A stretch of 64,000 nt of DNA from Bagarius yarrelli (taxonomy: Eukaryota; Chordata; Actinopteri; Siluriformes; Sisoridae). Of this stretch, positions 26,891 through 39,205 are shown one piece after another. The notes under the pieces are model-generated. The model searched no databases, was not told where the DNA came from, and saw only the letters and a program-made list of their open reading frames with translations. The position numbers and the translations under genes were made by a program. How positions within the stretch are numbered: position 1 is the first letter of the stretch; every line of letters begins with the position of its first letter. The stretch lies in assembly GCA_005784505.1 (NCBI GenBank), contig VCAZ01000003.1, positions 6,265,510 through 6,329,509 on the forward strand. The letters are read 5' to 3'.

Positions 26891-28580
26891 CTTGAATTTT
26901 TAATGAATACGTCAGTACTTGTTTGGTAGATCGCAGGATAAGAATAACTTAAACTCTGTTAGGAGGACAAAAAGTTTAAAGAACAACAATACAGAAAAAA
27001 GTACATTATGAAACAACCTTGTTTTAATTTAAAGGGAGCTAGTTAAAGTATTTCATGTAGAGGTTTTTCACTAGTTATTTCAAGACAGTTATAAGAGCCT
27101 CTTCTCTCATCCAGCCAAAATTAATTTAAACACCAAAGTGCCAGAACAGAGAAGAGACTTAAATAAATACATGTAGTATCTACCTTGTATCCTGAGAGCT
27201 AGTGAGACCAAATAACACCACAGTGATTTCTGAATCAGTTATTGCACCTTTAGATATTACTGCAATTTTTTTTCTTCAAAACAAGCAAGCCAAAATAAAG
27301 TCAGTCTGGGTTTCTGGTTATATACTTTTTTTTCAATAAAAAAAAATATATAATAAAGGATAATACAAACCTCATTAAAAAAAATCTATTAATTCCCTTA
27401 AAAATTCATGAGATTTCTCCATGTGTTGAGAGAATTTGGAGATTTGTAGCTTGTATCTGATAAGATGAAATTAACTGGCTGTAATTTGTCTGCGCTCTTT
27501 GTGAGAAAACCCTGCGTTATTGACCAGAAAAACACTTTACCTCATGCAGTTTTTTCTTCTGCATGGTTTACGCCTTATTCTGTCAATCTAATCTATTCGA
27601 TTACTCAAGCCAATTACTTCTCAGCATTGCTACACAATAGCGGATTGAAAAGAAGCAGCTATGCATGAACAGCGACAAGAATCTTGCCCATATAATCTTG
27701 TCCATATGTGGTCTGCCAGGTGTGCATAGCATAACATTTTACCAAACAAAGTAATCCATATGTATGTAAATATAGGATGAGTTACATATACACTACACTT
27801 GTGTGTTCCTAATTACATAATTTTATAGTAATCATACTGTATGTGATTCCATAACAACTAATAAACTTGATTAGTGTGCAAGACCTGAAGGATATCAAAA
27901 AAAACAAGCTGGCTCACAAAAAATACTTGTCCAACAACATTACTCCGGTGCGGATCCCTGGCCTGGCTAGATTATTCAGTTCCACTCTATACCTAAAAAC
28001 TAGCTGGACTGGAACCCCAGTTCACCAATTTCAGTTCATTATTCCCTGTGTTGGCTAAGAACCAGAACCAGAAAATGGCTACTACTATGCTCATAATTGC
28101 TTGCTGGTGTGCCTGGTTCTTATGCACTTACACACACAAACCCACACACCTGTTGATTTATAGTATGTTAGTGTTTGCTGATGTTCTTAGTGAATACATC
28201 TTATTTCCTGAAAAGGAACCATCTGTTTAGTGGGAGTCAGCATGGTGTCAAAGTCAGAAAACCTGCCATTATAACATCTAAAATAAACTAGGAAACCATG
28301 CTAGCACTCAGCTTTCTGCTTTACACCATCATTCCACACATAATTCATCATCTCACTTTTTACATTCATTCACTTCTCCTAAAGCACATAATTGCATATA
28401 ATGTTTTTTTTACTGTAACATTAAGTTCTTCACTGGACTGAGCATTTCCAAATTCGTTCCAGAATGATAATGTCTCTCTGGAAAAAGTGAAATCCAATAC
28501 TATTGTTAATATATACAGTCAAACTCCAAAATCTAGTGAAAAGCCTTTTCAGAAAAGTGCAGGATATGTGTTTTGGTCAT
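26891..28580. other. Gene-free sequence, partly complex
   Basis: No exon found. Positions 27455-27740 are higher-complexity, repeat-free sequence that could be regulatory. Confidence 0.3.
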
Positions 28581-28780
28581 ATTTACATTACATTTACAGC
28601 CTTTGGCAGACACCCTTATCCAGAGTGACTTACATTTACCTCTTTTACACAAATAAGCAACTAGGGGTTAGGGGCCTTGCTCAGGGGTGATACTAGGTGA
28701 AGTTTGTGGTACTGGAAATCGAACCCTGAGCTCTGATCTTTAGATTAACAATCCAACACCTTAACCACTGCACTACCACC
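28581..28780 (-). mobile_element. tRNA-derived SINE, minus strand (first of a tandem pair)
   Basis: ACAGCCTTTGGCAGACACCC, CTTATCCAGAGTGACTTACA, TAGGGGTTAGGGGCCTTGCT, GGAAATCGAACCCTGAGC, CACCTTAACCACTGCACTAC. Near full length. Confidence 0.9.
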
Positions 28781-28787
28781 TATAATT

Positions 28788-28965
28788 ATTTACATTCACA
28801 GTATTTGGCAGACGCCCTTATCCAGAGCAAGTTACAGTTATCTCTTTTATACACTGAGCAATAAGGGATTAAGGGCCTTGCTCAAGGGCCCACAGAGGTG
28901 CTGAGAATGGTCTGGTATCAGTTTTTCTGGTATCAGTTCAACACCTTAACCACTAAGCAACCACC
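28788..28965 (-). mobile_element. tRNA-derived SINE, minus strand (second of a tandem pair)
   Basis: ACAGTATTTGGCAGACGCCC, CTTATCCAGAGCAAGTTACA, AAGGGATTAAGGGCCTTGCT, CACCTTAACCACTAAGCAAC. Box B is partly lost. It sits 7 bases from the preceding copy, in the same orientation. Confidence 0.87.
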
Positions 28966-29449
28966 TTCCCACATGATGTCTTAATGATAAAACTCAAACA
29001 GTTCTATACAATAGATTTAGGCTTAAAGCAATGAGAGACAGCAAATGCATGTTGATCAGTGAAACTGGTCTATGTGGGGCTTAGTGGCTGTCTACGAATG
29101 CTTAAACTTATCAACGCTTGACAGAGCCAGGGTAACTATCAGGAGAATAAAAGAATTTTATCAGTTGGTCACTGAAAACATCAGCACACTGACAGCAGCA
29201 AGAGGGGCTAATGAACACTAATGAGTCTCTCAGGAGGCAAAAGAACGAGTCTGCACTGCAAAACATACTGACACAGTCTCTTATCTGTTAAGAGTAACAT
29301 CCTATTCTCATACTATTTTAAGCATGACATCAGTAAAAAGGCTGGACGTTGTTTTTTCATCTAGGAATTTTTAGTTAAAACTCAAAATAGCTGTCTTTTG
29401 CATTCTTTGTGAAGACCTGAGATAAAATAAAGAGCTTGCCAAAAAAAAT
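28966..29449. other. Gene-free sequence
   Basis: No supported feature before the LTR-like repeat. Confidence 0.3.
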
Positions 29450-29703
29450 ATCGGAAAATGAAGGAAACATTGGCATATAAACCTGCATCTGCTGTCGGCA
29501 GGAGAGTAGTTTCAGATAATACTTGTGTGTGCAGCGACCACTTTGTCAATGTTAATTTAATTTAACATACAGACATACATATGCCACAGAGCCAAACATA
29601 CATATGCGCAGAGCCTAAACAAAGACAGCGGATGCAACAGAGGCTTTTTTTCTTTTGGTTTTCCCTCGTTCTTTGTTTTTTTCTAAACTGTGCCTGAGTA
29701 AGT

Positions 29704-29803
<100 letters not shown>

Positions 29804-30234
29804 TTTCCTTTTCTCTGGCCCTTTTGTTCCTGTCATCTGGATAAATGGATCATGACAAAGCTGTGCAGATGATGCTGCAGGGTGAAAAATCAATAGGGGA
29901 CCATATCAGCGGTTTTCTGAATCTAGCGAATTTTACTTGCTTTCCTGACAGAAGCCTCTGTATCTTTTTTTTGTCAGGCTGAACGATACCACAAAAGCCA
30001 AGCTTTCTGGAAAGGGCCCCCAAGCACACTTTGTGGAATCTGTGGAGTGGGTGCTAGCCTGCATTGGGTTTTCGTTCACTCTTGGCCCCATGGAAAAGAA
30101 TCCAACCAGCACCACCTCTAGCCCAGACCCAATTCAGACCTCAGGTTCCGCATGGGGTGTCAATGTGCCCTCTGGCTCTGTCCAAGACCTGTCTCTGTCA
30201 CCTGACTCTGCACCTGTCTCTGTCACTTCCCCCT

Positions 30235-30320
30235 ATGGCCTCACCGTGCTCCTCGCTCCCCTCTTTGGCCTCACCGTGCTTCTCGCTCCCCTCTTTGGCC
30301 TCACCGTGCTTCTCATTTTC
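30235..30320 (+). repeat. 30-bp minisatellite, about 2.8 copies
   Basis: Unit CCTCACCGTGCTTCTCGCTC then CCCTCTTTGG, repeated with one substitution. It keeps a reading frame as GLTVLLAPLF repeats at the end of the Gag-like frame. Confidence 0.9.
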
Positions 30321-31251
30321 AAAAGCCGAACTTTTTTTTGAGGGAGTGTTTTGCTTAATACAATCTGTTTCATCCAACTTCCTAGTTCTCCTGCTCTCCA
30401 AGAAATTTATTGGAAAATAAAGTAAAAATTGTCCTAAAAACCTGCATATGCTGTCAGCAGGTGTAGATTCAGGTTATGCTTCTGGTGCAGCGACCACTTC
30501 GCAATGTTAATTTAATGTAACATACATATACAAAAATTAAGTTAATGTAACATACATACGCTATCTTTAGTTTTATATAAAATCATCTTATCAAAACTTT
30601 GTTAAGGCAGAGTGTCACACTGCTCAGTGACAGCAGCTACAGGAAGAGTGAAAACTTCACGCTCCTTGCAGCGCTAACTATATGGCAAGGTTGGATATTT
30701 ATTGCAGCGCTACTTTATTGTATGTAGCCGTTATACAAAATACAGGCAACCGTAATTAAGTTACCCTACCATGCAGTTACGATAAACTGTAATGAATTTT
30801 TTGTGTAGTTTTGGGATAATCCATGCCTTGGGCAAAACTTTAAAACAGGTAAACTAATAAATTAAAATAAACAACCGTAACAGTAACATCAAGAGGTGAA
30901 GCAGTGTTGTATGTATGTTGTTAGGTTAATCGACAGGACAAAATAGAAATGCTGTCATGCGGGCAAAAACCAAAGAGTTGTTATTGTTAACTTTCATTGT
31001 ACAGGAGTCACTGACCCATCAAGTAACAAAGAAAATTGTACGAATCCATGTTTTTGGCATAAAGTGTAAAAGGATGTCTAGAGAACACCGTAGTTGCTTA
31101 TATCTACCGCCTCGTTGGCAGGCAAATATTTTACATCAGCAGAAAATCACTTCTATTCATGATGTAAGGATTGCCGTCCAACATTATTGATTTTATGTTT
31201 GTATTTTTCCTTGGAAATATTGTTTAAACCACTACAACACTGCCCTACATG

Positions 31252-31340
31252 GGGCAGTGTTGGCTCAAATAATGGTTAAGGTGCTGAGTTGCTAATCTGG
31301 AGACCAGGAAGACCTGGGTTCGAGCCATATTGACCAGCCA
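31252..31340 (+). mobile_element. SINE head (tRNA-like part)
   Basis: GGGCAGTGTTGGCTCAAATA, ATGGTTAAGGTGCTGAGTTG, and box B-like ACCTGGGTTCGAGCC. The SINE body and tail are missing. Too diverged and without a clean cloverleaf to be called a functional tRNA. Confidence 0.6.
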
Positions 31341-32773
31341 TCACTAATACACTTAAAGCAAATAATAAATGTTTATAACAAAGGTAATAAATAAGTGATA
31401 ATATTTTGTTGATTTGTTCTATAAATTAATATAGTGACTGGTGGCATTAATAGATATATATTTTTTTTATTTTAAAAGAAAAAAATAAAAATCACAAACT
31501 CTAGATTTAAAACCTATTTAAGTCTATTAAGGTTGAGTTTCCACCTAAATTTCAAAACAAAACAAAAATATGTTAAAATACACCTATGTAAAATATATAC
31601 ATTTTTTAATGTATAAACATCTACTCTACACATGACTTTAATTCTAGCCTCAGTATATACACTAATGTGATATGCCATGTATAGATACAACACATATAAC
31701 CAAACCCAATATTACACATCACATCTATAAAGGGGTTTCAACTTGATCCTGTGTTTCAAAAAGAACTTACTGGTCTATTTTATTAGTTTATTTATTTTCT
31801 ATATCATCATGGCTACCAACACTTACTGTTATGTGAGTACTAGTATGTTTGGATGCCCTTTTATTTTTTCTGTAGTAGCAAATTATTTACTGTGAATTGG
31901 CAGACTCACTTAGTTTGACACATACATTGACACATAAAGTGGATAACTAAAATGTGTCACCAGGTGTAAGGCCCAACACGAGTCTTGTATGCCAAACAAA
32001 TCGAGGCTGTGGGCCAGATTTGTTCCACTGGCCTTTGTTTGACAAATATGACGTGTAAACTGTGTAAAAAAATTGCAAAATGGCCTGCAGCATGGCTACA
32101 GTACAGCCGGTACAGCTCAACATTTTTTACACCATGTGAAATTCACAGGAGATCCATAGTGTCATAACTCCTATTGTACATCACACATCACATGCTGCTG
32201 AAATGAAACTGATTAATGGCAGCTTTATTGTTAAATAATGTTTAATTTCAATTGGTTAATCACGTTTCTCATCAAAGTGATTAAACAAAGAAAATTTTAT
32301 TGAAATCAGTTTTGGTGGATGTCATTACTCAAAGCAACACTATAAAGTTCTTAGGCCTTAAAATAATGTCTCTAAAATGATATCAGTGGAAGAGCAACTC
32401 TTAACCGGATGGATTTTACTGCTGCTGCTCCTGGAGCAGCCTCCCAACGGTGACAACCACACTCCTAAACAGGTTTTCTAATCAGGTAGGTGCACACAGT
32501 CCCTCCCACCCCCTACCAGTGAAAGACTGATACCTGTTTTACGGCATGCGTCATATATTTGACTGGTAGCCTGGGTCATTAAAGAAACCATAGGGGGGTT
32601 TGGTCGAAGGAAGTGCCAATTAAGCAAAAATTTTCTCGGCAATTAACGAAATTTTAGAACTTAAATGTGCTTTTTTGCACTTTATTTATTGATTTGTGTA
32701 TTTGTGTAGTATTTATGTCATGACATAGTAAAGGTTTAAAAAATCTGCATTTTCTGGATTTTTTTGTGGTAGG

Positions 32774-32774
<1 letters not shown>

Positions 32775-32807
<33 letters not shown>

Positions 32808-32822
32808 GTGAGAGAAAGAGAA
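32775..32822. repeat. (GT)n(GA)n compound microsatellite
   Basis: Short GT run, then about 12 GA units, then GA-rich sequence. Confidence 0.9.
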
Positions 32823-33052
32823 TGGTAGTTTTAAATTCTGGAGTAACAATAAATAAATATATGTAATGATATTTGTATAACACAGTGTACACTGGCTACT
32901 TTACCTGGTCGGTTTCCAAAAAAGACGTCTGCACTGGTTCCGTCAGCTGAGTCAACAAATTCACATGTATTAAGTGTTTTCACATATCATCAATCTGGAA
33001 GTGGGTCATCAACTGAACATAAAATAGAAGTCCTCAACTGGCAACACTGAAC

Positions 33053-33247
33053 GCAAACAATAACACTGAACTGAACTCCTCGCATATTGGATCTTGTAGG
33101 TAAATCCAATATGGCTGCACATCCGGGTAACTGTCTAAAACATAACATAGTCTATTAGTGACAGTATTTGCAAGACCGGTAACGGACAGTTAAGCTTAAT
33201 AACCTTATGGGGTAACAGTGAGCAAATGTTTAATGGTGTGGCTTTAA
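33053..33247 (+). repeat. Interspersed repeat, copy 2 of a pair
   Basis: Related to 2866-3062; see that entry for shared blocks. Confidence 0.5.
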
Positions 33248-33884
33248 GGTTTAATGTGTTTTTAGATGTCTAAAGGAGTCGAAAGGTCTTACTTAATTCA
33301 CAGTTTTTTTTGGTAACAAAGTCTTGCTAACTTTAAGAGAGGTAAAAATGCAAGTGGACTGATATGGTGTGGTATAAAATGTAAAAAAGATTATGCTATG
33401 ATTTAAAAGTTATTTTACCTCAGTCTTATAGTCCTTAGTTGCAATGATTCTTAGTTACAATGATAACTTCCAAAAAGGTCACCCTAAATATTTCTCAATA
33501 ATAATAGAATAAGATAATTATTAATTAATAATAATTATTAAAGCAAAGTAGAACTTACAGATTACAATTAATCATGATAATAATAATGTCTGTGAATATG
33601 TTTTTCTTATAGTTTCTCAGGTGCTAGGAATTAGTGTATAAAATAATCCACATAAAAGCATTAGTTGGGTATTTAAAAAATATTATGTATATGTAACTAC
33701 ATCTTTTTATCCAAAGCACTCTTGCCAATGTTGTTATTTTTATTAATGATTTTTGTATTGTAAAGCTAGGCTTTTATGGTGGCATGTTTTCCAGACAAAA
33801 AAAAGATGCTGACAGTCTTTCAGGCAATTATTCTGTCATGAAAAAGTCTGAATTCAGACCACAATGTTGTGTGCATACTGAATT

Positions 33885-34136
33885 CATCCATCCATCCATC
33901 CATCCATCCATCCATCCATCCATCCATCCATCCATCCATCCATCCATCCATCCATCCATCCATCTATTTATCCTTTCATCCATCCATCCATCCATCCATC
34001 CATCTATCTATTTATCCTTTCATCCATCCATCCATCCATCCATCCATCCATCCATCCATACATACATACATACATACATGAATCCATGGATCCATACATC
34101 CATTTGTCCATCCATCCATCTATCCATCATCTATTC
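33885..34136. repeat. (ATCC)n microsatellite with ATCT/ATAC variants
   Basis: About 60 tetranucleotide units. It lies at the 3' tail of the retroelement repeat at 34137-34350 (minus strand), whose plus-strand relatives end in GGATGGATGG. Confidence 0.97.
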
Positions 34137-34350
34137 CCACTTATTCCTTAAGGGGATCTGCTGGAGTCTATCCCAGCTGTCACTGGGTAAAAGGCAGAGG
34201 TGAACACTAGACAGGTCGTCATTCTATAGCAGGGCCTCTTCTAGACAAACAACCACACACACTCACACTCACCCCTATGGGCAATTTACAATCACCAATC
34301 AATTTAACATGCATGATTTTGGACTGTTGGAGGAAACCGGAGGAAAACGG
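34137..34350 (-). mobile_element. Retroelement 3' tail, minus strand, source of the adjacent (ATCC)n
   Basis: Plus-strand reading: TCCTTAAGGGGATCTGCTGG, AGTCTATCCCAGCTGTCACT, GGGCAATTTACAATCACCAA, AACATGCATGATTTTGGACT. Its complement matches 38942-39205. Confidence 0.7.
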
Positions 34351-36800
34351 ATTTTTTTTTAATTATTGTAAAGTTTAACACAAAATACTCTTTTTACTTA
34401 GACTTTAGTTTTTCCATCCACCGCACTGCATTTTACTTTTAAATATTTTTAACCAATGAGTTAGAAACATTCTAGTAATAAAAGAAATAATTTTGCTCAC
34501 TGCAGCTTAGTGTTCCTATAAAAATCCAAAGTTTCTGTAAAACCCTTACACTGTTCTACTTTCAGAGGTTAAATCTATTAAAAGATCCACTAATTTTTTA
34601 ATGAAACCATAAAGAACTTCATCTTTATAGGATTGTAAACATTTCTAATTCTTATAACCAGACAATCAAATGAGATTTGTTGGTCATTTTAATACAACAT
34701 TTAAATATATTATTCGCCAGCTCGCCACATTCATAGTCACTTACAGGACTAACTTAAAAAGAGAAGTCAGTAAAGCAATTAGTGAGGAAGGAAAGCAGTT
34801 GCTCACATAACTTTAGAAACATCTTTGGGAAACTGGAATGCCGACTGCACCACAGACATCCTCACCATACATCAGTTTCTGAACTTATTAAAACTATTGT
34901 GGCTGAATGAAAAAAAATCCCTATGTTCACTAGCCTCTCCAGAAGTTTGACAGTTATAATTGGATTAAGAGTGAGAATATATATGTAATAGGCTTACAAT
35001 TATAATATTTATATAAAAATTATACAATATAATTATATAAAAAATAATATAAATATTATATTTCTATAATTTAAAAAAAACAATTAAAGTTGATGTTAAA
35101 CAGGATATTGTACTAGCATAACTAACATAGCGTTTAAGACATTTTCAGTCCGCATTAAAGCTACTATGACATGTAAACAGTCTGTCAAAAGCTTCTGAAT
35201 GATAATGAGCACATTTCTGCTTCTATAGACTAGAGAATGGCATGTAATGAAAGATCTCTCTGTCTTTACGATGTTCCTTTTAAGTTGTCTCCATTTTCCA
35301 GGTAGAAATTGAAGTCATTCAGAGATGGAATGCGTTATGATTAGAAGGCCTCTGCTTTTCCTTATTACTAGCAACATCTCACTACTTTAGTAAAGCCTCT
35401 GTGCTTGGGAGTCAAATCAAGCCCCACTTTTCTTTATTAGCATGAAAGGGTTTCTGGCACCTTGCAATATCCAAAGAGCTTTTATTTGTAGCTTCAGTGG
35501 CCACATTATGTTTAAAAATCTAGGCATGGTTCAGATGCCATTATTTGTAATTGACGTTATGTTCTGCTTTTTATTTGTATTTTTCAAGACTTCACTCTGA
35601 TTTTTCTCGTGGCAAATGAAGGTTGTAATTGTGTGCAGCCATCAAAGTGCCTGACATCACTTTACCTTGAGACGAATCAAACAACATAAAGAAATCTATT
35701 GTTTACTCAGAAAGACAGGCATCAGTAGTAAGTAATGCGGGTCAGAAAAATAGCATATGACTTAACAATGTAAAAATAGTTTCTCTTGCAGAAATAGCTG
35801 TTATGTATGACAAAATAATATCATCATAACAATAATCTCCACTTTGTGAAGGTATGGTCTGGCATTGTTGCCAAATGACCTTTGTTTAAACGACCCATTG
35901 TTTGTCTTGTGAAATGACTGCACACTCCTTCGATATTGCGTCTCAAATGAATGAGTGGCTGATCTGTTGGCTATTACGGCTGTGGAGCTAAGCACTATTG
36001 TTGATTCATTTTTAATGGCTTTTCCAATTATGAAAGCAACACTATCCATTAGTAGTTAATGTTGACGTATGCTGGTGCTAATAAAGCACTGTTCTGTAGT
36101 TAGCTTTGTCATCACTTTGTTTATCTCTGACTAGAAGGCAGCTATGAAATATAAAACCCTAGATCTATATTCAAATAAATTTAGACAGCAACATAAAGCT
36201 AAACAGCCACTTTGACAACAGCAGTGTGGAATTATTTCATTGAATTTTTTTATTTGATTCGGAAATACAGTATATCTAACTTGGAATAATGTAGTGTGAA
36301 GTTAAATTGATTTGGTTGATCTGGGGTTCTAACTTATATCTAACTGTATATGAGCCAATAATCAAGACTAAAAAAAAAAAATATAAAGATAGGATTTAAA
36401 ACCTGTTAAAAATCCACAGTAACCTGTCCCACTATATGTTTATATCATCCCGTTTAGCAGCACCACTCCAGCATTATAGAGTTACAGAGGGTTCCTCCCA
36501 TCAGTGCCGCCGATAGCAATATTAAGCACTATGAAAAGTTATGAGTGTGTGGTTCCTTTTACCACATCCATTCCACGCTGTTACTACTAATAAATCAGAT
36601 CTCTGGGGCTGCCAATGTGTGCAGGTTTTTAGAATCCCACACCCCTAGTGGTGCCTCTGCCTCTCATACCTTGTTTATAGGGTTTCTAATACCAATTTTG
36701 TTAGTAAGGGCTTGACACTCACAGTGTATCACATATAGAGCTGTTTTTTTGTATATTATATTATTTATCATTTATATTATATAGGCTATGGTATTTTGGT
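34351..36800. other. Gene-free, partly complex sequence
   Basis: No exon found. Positions 35130-36070 are free of simple or interspersed repeats and rich in CATTGTTTG, TTGTTTAAAC and homeodomain-like ATTA/TAATTG words. This is a candidate regulatory island only. Confidence 0.3.
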
Positions 36801-36872
36801 TATATATATATATATATATCTATATATATATATATATATAGATATATATATATATAGATATATATATATATA
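36801..36872. repeat. (TA)n microsatellite with GATA/CTAT interruptions
   Basis: About 36 TA units interrupted three times by a single C or G. Confidence 0.97.
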
Positions 36873-38700
36873 ATGTATAAAGATTGTACAGTTTATCTTT
36901 GTCACAGTTCCACTGCTCAGGCTGAATTGCATTAAACATTTAACTCACCGCTACACGCGTGTTGATGGTGGTGTAATAATAATTAGACTTAATTTGATTT
37001 TGAAGTTTGGTTCAGTATTAATCTTGGAATAACTCGAAATAAAATTGGGTTTATTAGAATGCAGGTAATCCAAATGCAAAGCAGAAACGCAAATAAAACC
37101 CGGAATCATGAAACACAGGTGATCAAATCCAAAAGGTGGAAAACAAAAAGGAGCAAATGTAGTTGAAAAAACAGTAAATGGGAGTGTTGGTCAGGATTTC
37201 ATACCAGGAACACAGTGTTAGATTGGAACACACATGACATATATTCAGGATTAAATAGATAAACCTGGAAGAATCCTGTTTGGATATTAAAAAGAAAATG
37301 TTTTCAAAAAATGTCTGGTAAAGTGGGCTTTTCCCCCCACTCAGAAACGCAGGTATCATCATGATGAGTTTGCAACCTTTTAAAGTGGCTGAAATCTGTA
37401 ATCAAATGCCAGTTAATTAAATGTTAATGAACATGACTAACATCTAAACCATTAGTGCCAGTCACATTTGGTCGGTAGCTAATTAAACAGTTTCACACAA
37501 TTAGTGTAGCTTGTTGATTTATCATTGATTCAACATAATCAGTAAATATTGTAATGCTGGGTACACATCGCAAGACAATTGGGCTGATTTTGGGAAGATT
37601 TCCTCTGTAATGTTCCAATTATCTTGGTGGTTCTAAAGATTATTTTATCAGATTTACCTGTGAGGTGCACGTTCTTCCAAGCAGTGACTAAATATGCTTG
37701 GAAGAATGTTGGAGGCGCCCCGATTGCAAATCGTAAATATTCAAGATCCAAATCCTGATGTGTGGGGGAACCCCTGAGGACAAACACATAAACGATCTGA
37801 AGATTATTCAGATTATCGGGAGATTTTGACAGATTTCCTGTGTTTACAATTGGGATTCTGGTTAAAAGTCTGTTGGTGTGTGGATTGCTGTCTTTGTCAC
37901 ATCACGGCACACATTAGAGGGGCAAAACTGGTAAATGTAAATTGTTTTGTCCTTATGTTTCTCTAACATCTTAAAACCTTTCAAGATTTAAAAAATCTTT
38001 TAGGGTGTATCCAGCAGATATAAAATGTATTTAAATATGTGTTTAATTATTTGCATTTGCAAATGTAGCCCCCTGTACCTAGAACAGTAGAAATGAGTTA
38101 ATGATTAAAAATTGATACGCGGATGCAGGACAAAACAGGACAAAACAGATCCAATGGCAAAAAAATGGCAAGTAACATCAGCAGTGGTACACCCACTACT
38201 ACTGTTGTGCGGTTTATGTGTGTGTGTATGAATGAGAGAAAAAGAAACAAAGACCGAGATGGAGACCGAAAAAGTATGTGTTTTTGTGTGGGTGCGTGTG
38301 GAGGTGTGTCTAAGTAGATGTTAAAAATAGGGGGAACATTAATCATTGAGTAGAGCAGTCACAGATTATTGTGGATGGGTAAGACCAGGTCTCTGTGGAA
38401 GCACTCCAGTCAAGCAGTCAAGAGAGTGACAATGACAGGTTGTAAATCAGAGCTTGTCTGTGGCAGTCAAAATAGAGGGACCTGAGCGTGATTTGCCACA
38501 AAAGTAGGCCTGAAGCCATGAGATGTCAGAAAGGGCAGAAAACAACCCTGAGAAGGAGAAATCCCTTGTGTGTTACTTTGTTTTACACTGCCGTTAAAGG
38601 TATCTTGATTTTTTTCTTAGTTGTTTACCAATTTAAAGTTCTGGGATAAAATTTTTTAACATGCTATACATGCATAATAGAGTGGCACAGTCTTTTTAAG
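36873..38700. other. Gene-free sequence with one repeat
   Basis: Positions 37550-37680 (AATGCTGGGTACACATCGCA and following) pair with 742-830. Otherwise nothing supported. Confidence 0.35.
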
Positions 38701-38882
38701 TGGTGGCTTAGTGGTTAAGGTGTTGGACTAATACCAGAAAGACCAGGGTTCGATTCCCAACCCCACCAAACCACCACTGTGGGCCCCTGAGCAAGGTTCT
38801 TAACCCCAAATTGCTCAGTTGTATAAAAATGATACATGTAAGTTGCTCTGGATAAGGGCTTCTGCCAAATGCTGTAAATGTA
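38701..38882 (+). mobile_element. tRNA-derived SINE, best copy, plus strand
   Basis: The 5' tRNA-like head has box A-like TGGCTTAGTGG (38703-38713) and box B GGTTCGATTCC (38747-38757). It is followed by CACCACTGTGGGCCCCTGAG, TTCTTAACCCCAAATTGCTC, and a 3' end CTCTGGATAAGGGCTTCTGC-CAAATGCTGTAAATG. This is the reference copy for the family in this window. Confidence 0.92.
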
Positions 38883-38941
38883 GGAAAAACTCAGTCATTA
38901 GAATTTTTTATCAGTTATAACAGGTTACAGTTGGCGCATGC

Positions 38942-39205
38942 AAGAAGGTCCCAGGTTTGTATCACCTCTGGGTACTCCGGTTTCCTCTGACAGTCCAAAA
39001 CATGTATGTTAAGTTGATTGGTGATTCGAAATTGCCCATAGGAGTAACTGTGAGTAAGTGTGTTGTTGTTTGTCTGTATGTGGCCCTGCGATGGACTGGT
39101 AACTTGTCCAGGGTGTACACCTGCCTTTCACCCAATGACAGCTGGGATCTCCATGACCCTGATTAGGAATAAGCGGTTATAGACAATGATTGGATGGATG
39201 GAGTT
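38942..39205 (+). mobile_element. Retroelement 3' tail ending in (GGAT)n
   Basis: GGGTACTCCGGTTTCCTCTG, AAGTTGATTGGTGATTCGAA, GGCCCTGCGATGGACTGGTA, TTTCACCCAATGACAGCTGG, AATAAGCGGTTATAG, then GATTGGATGGATGGAG. A fish-wide retroelement 3' end; the parent clade is not assigned. Confidence 0.7.

Larger units (their letters stand above)
30571..33052. other. Gene-free sequence
   Basis: No exon found. Contains the SINE head at 31252-31340 and the GT/GA tract near 32775-32822. Confidence 0.35.

Noticed and set aside
33784..34203. 139-residue ORF of IHPS repeats on the plus strand
   Set aside because: It is only a translation of the (ATCC)n microsatellite and the adjoining retroelement tail; no real protein is supported.
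38701..38772. tRNA gene (box A and box B present)
   Set aside because: The head continues into the conserved SINE body and recurs at many sites on both strands, so it is a SINE, not a tRNA gene. The same applies to the heads at 24965 and 31252.
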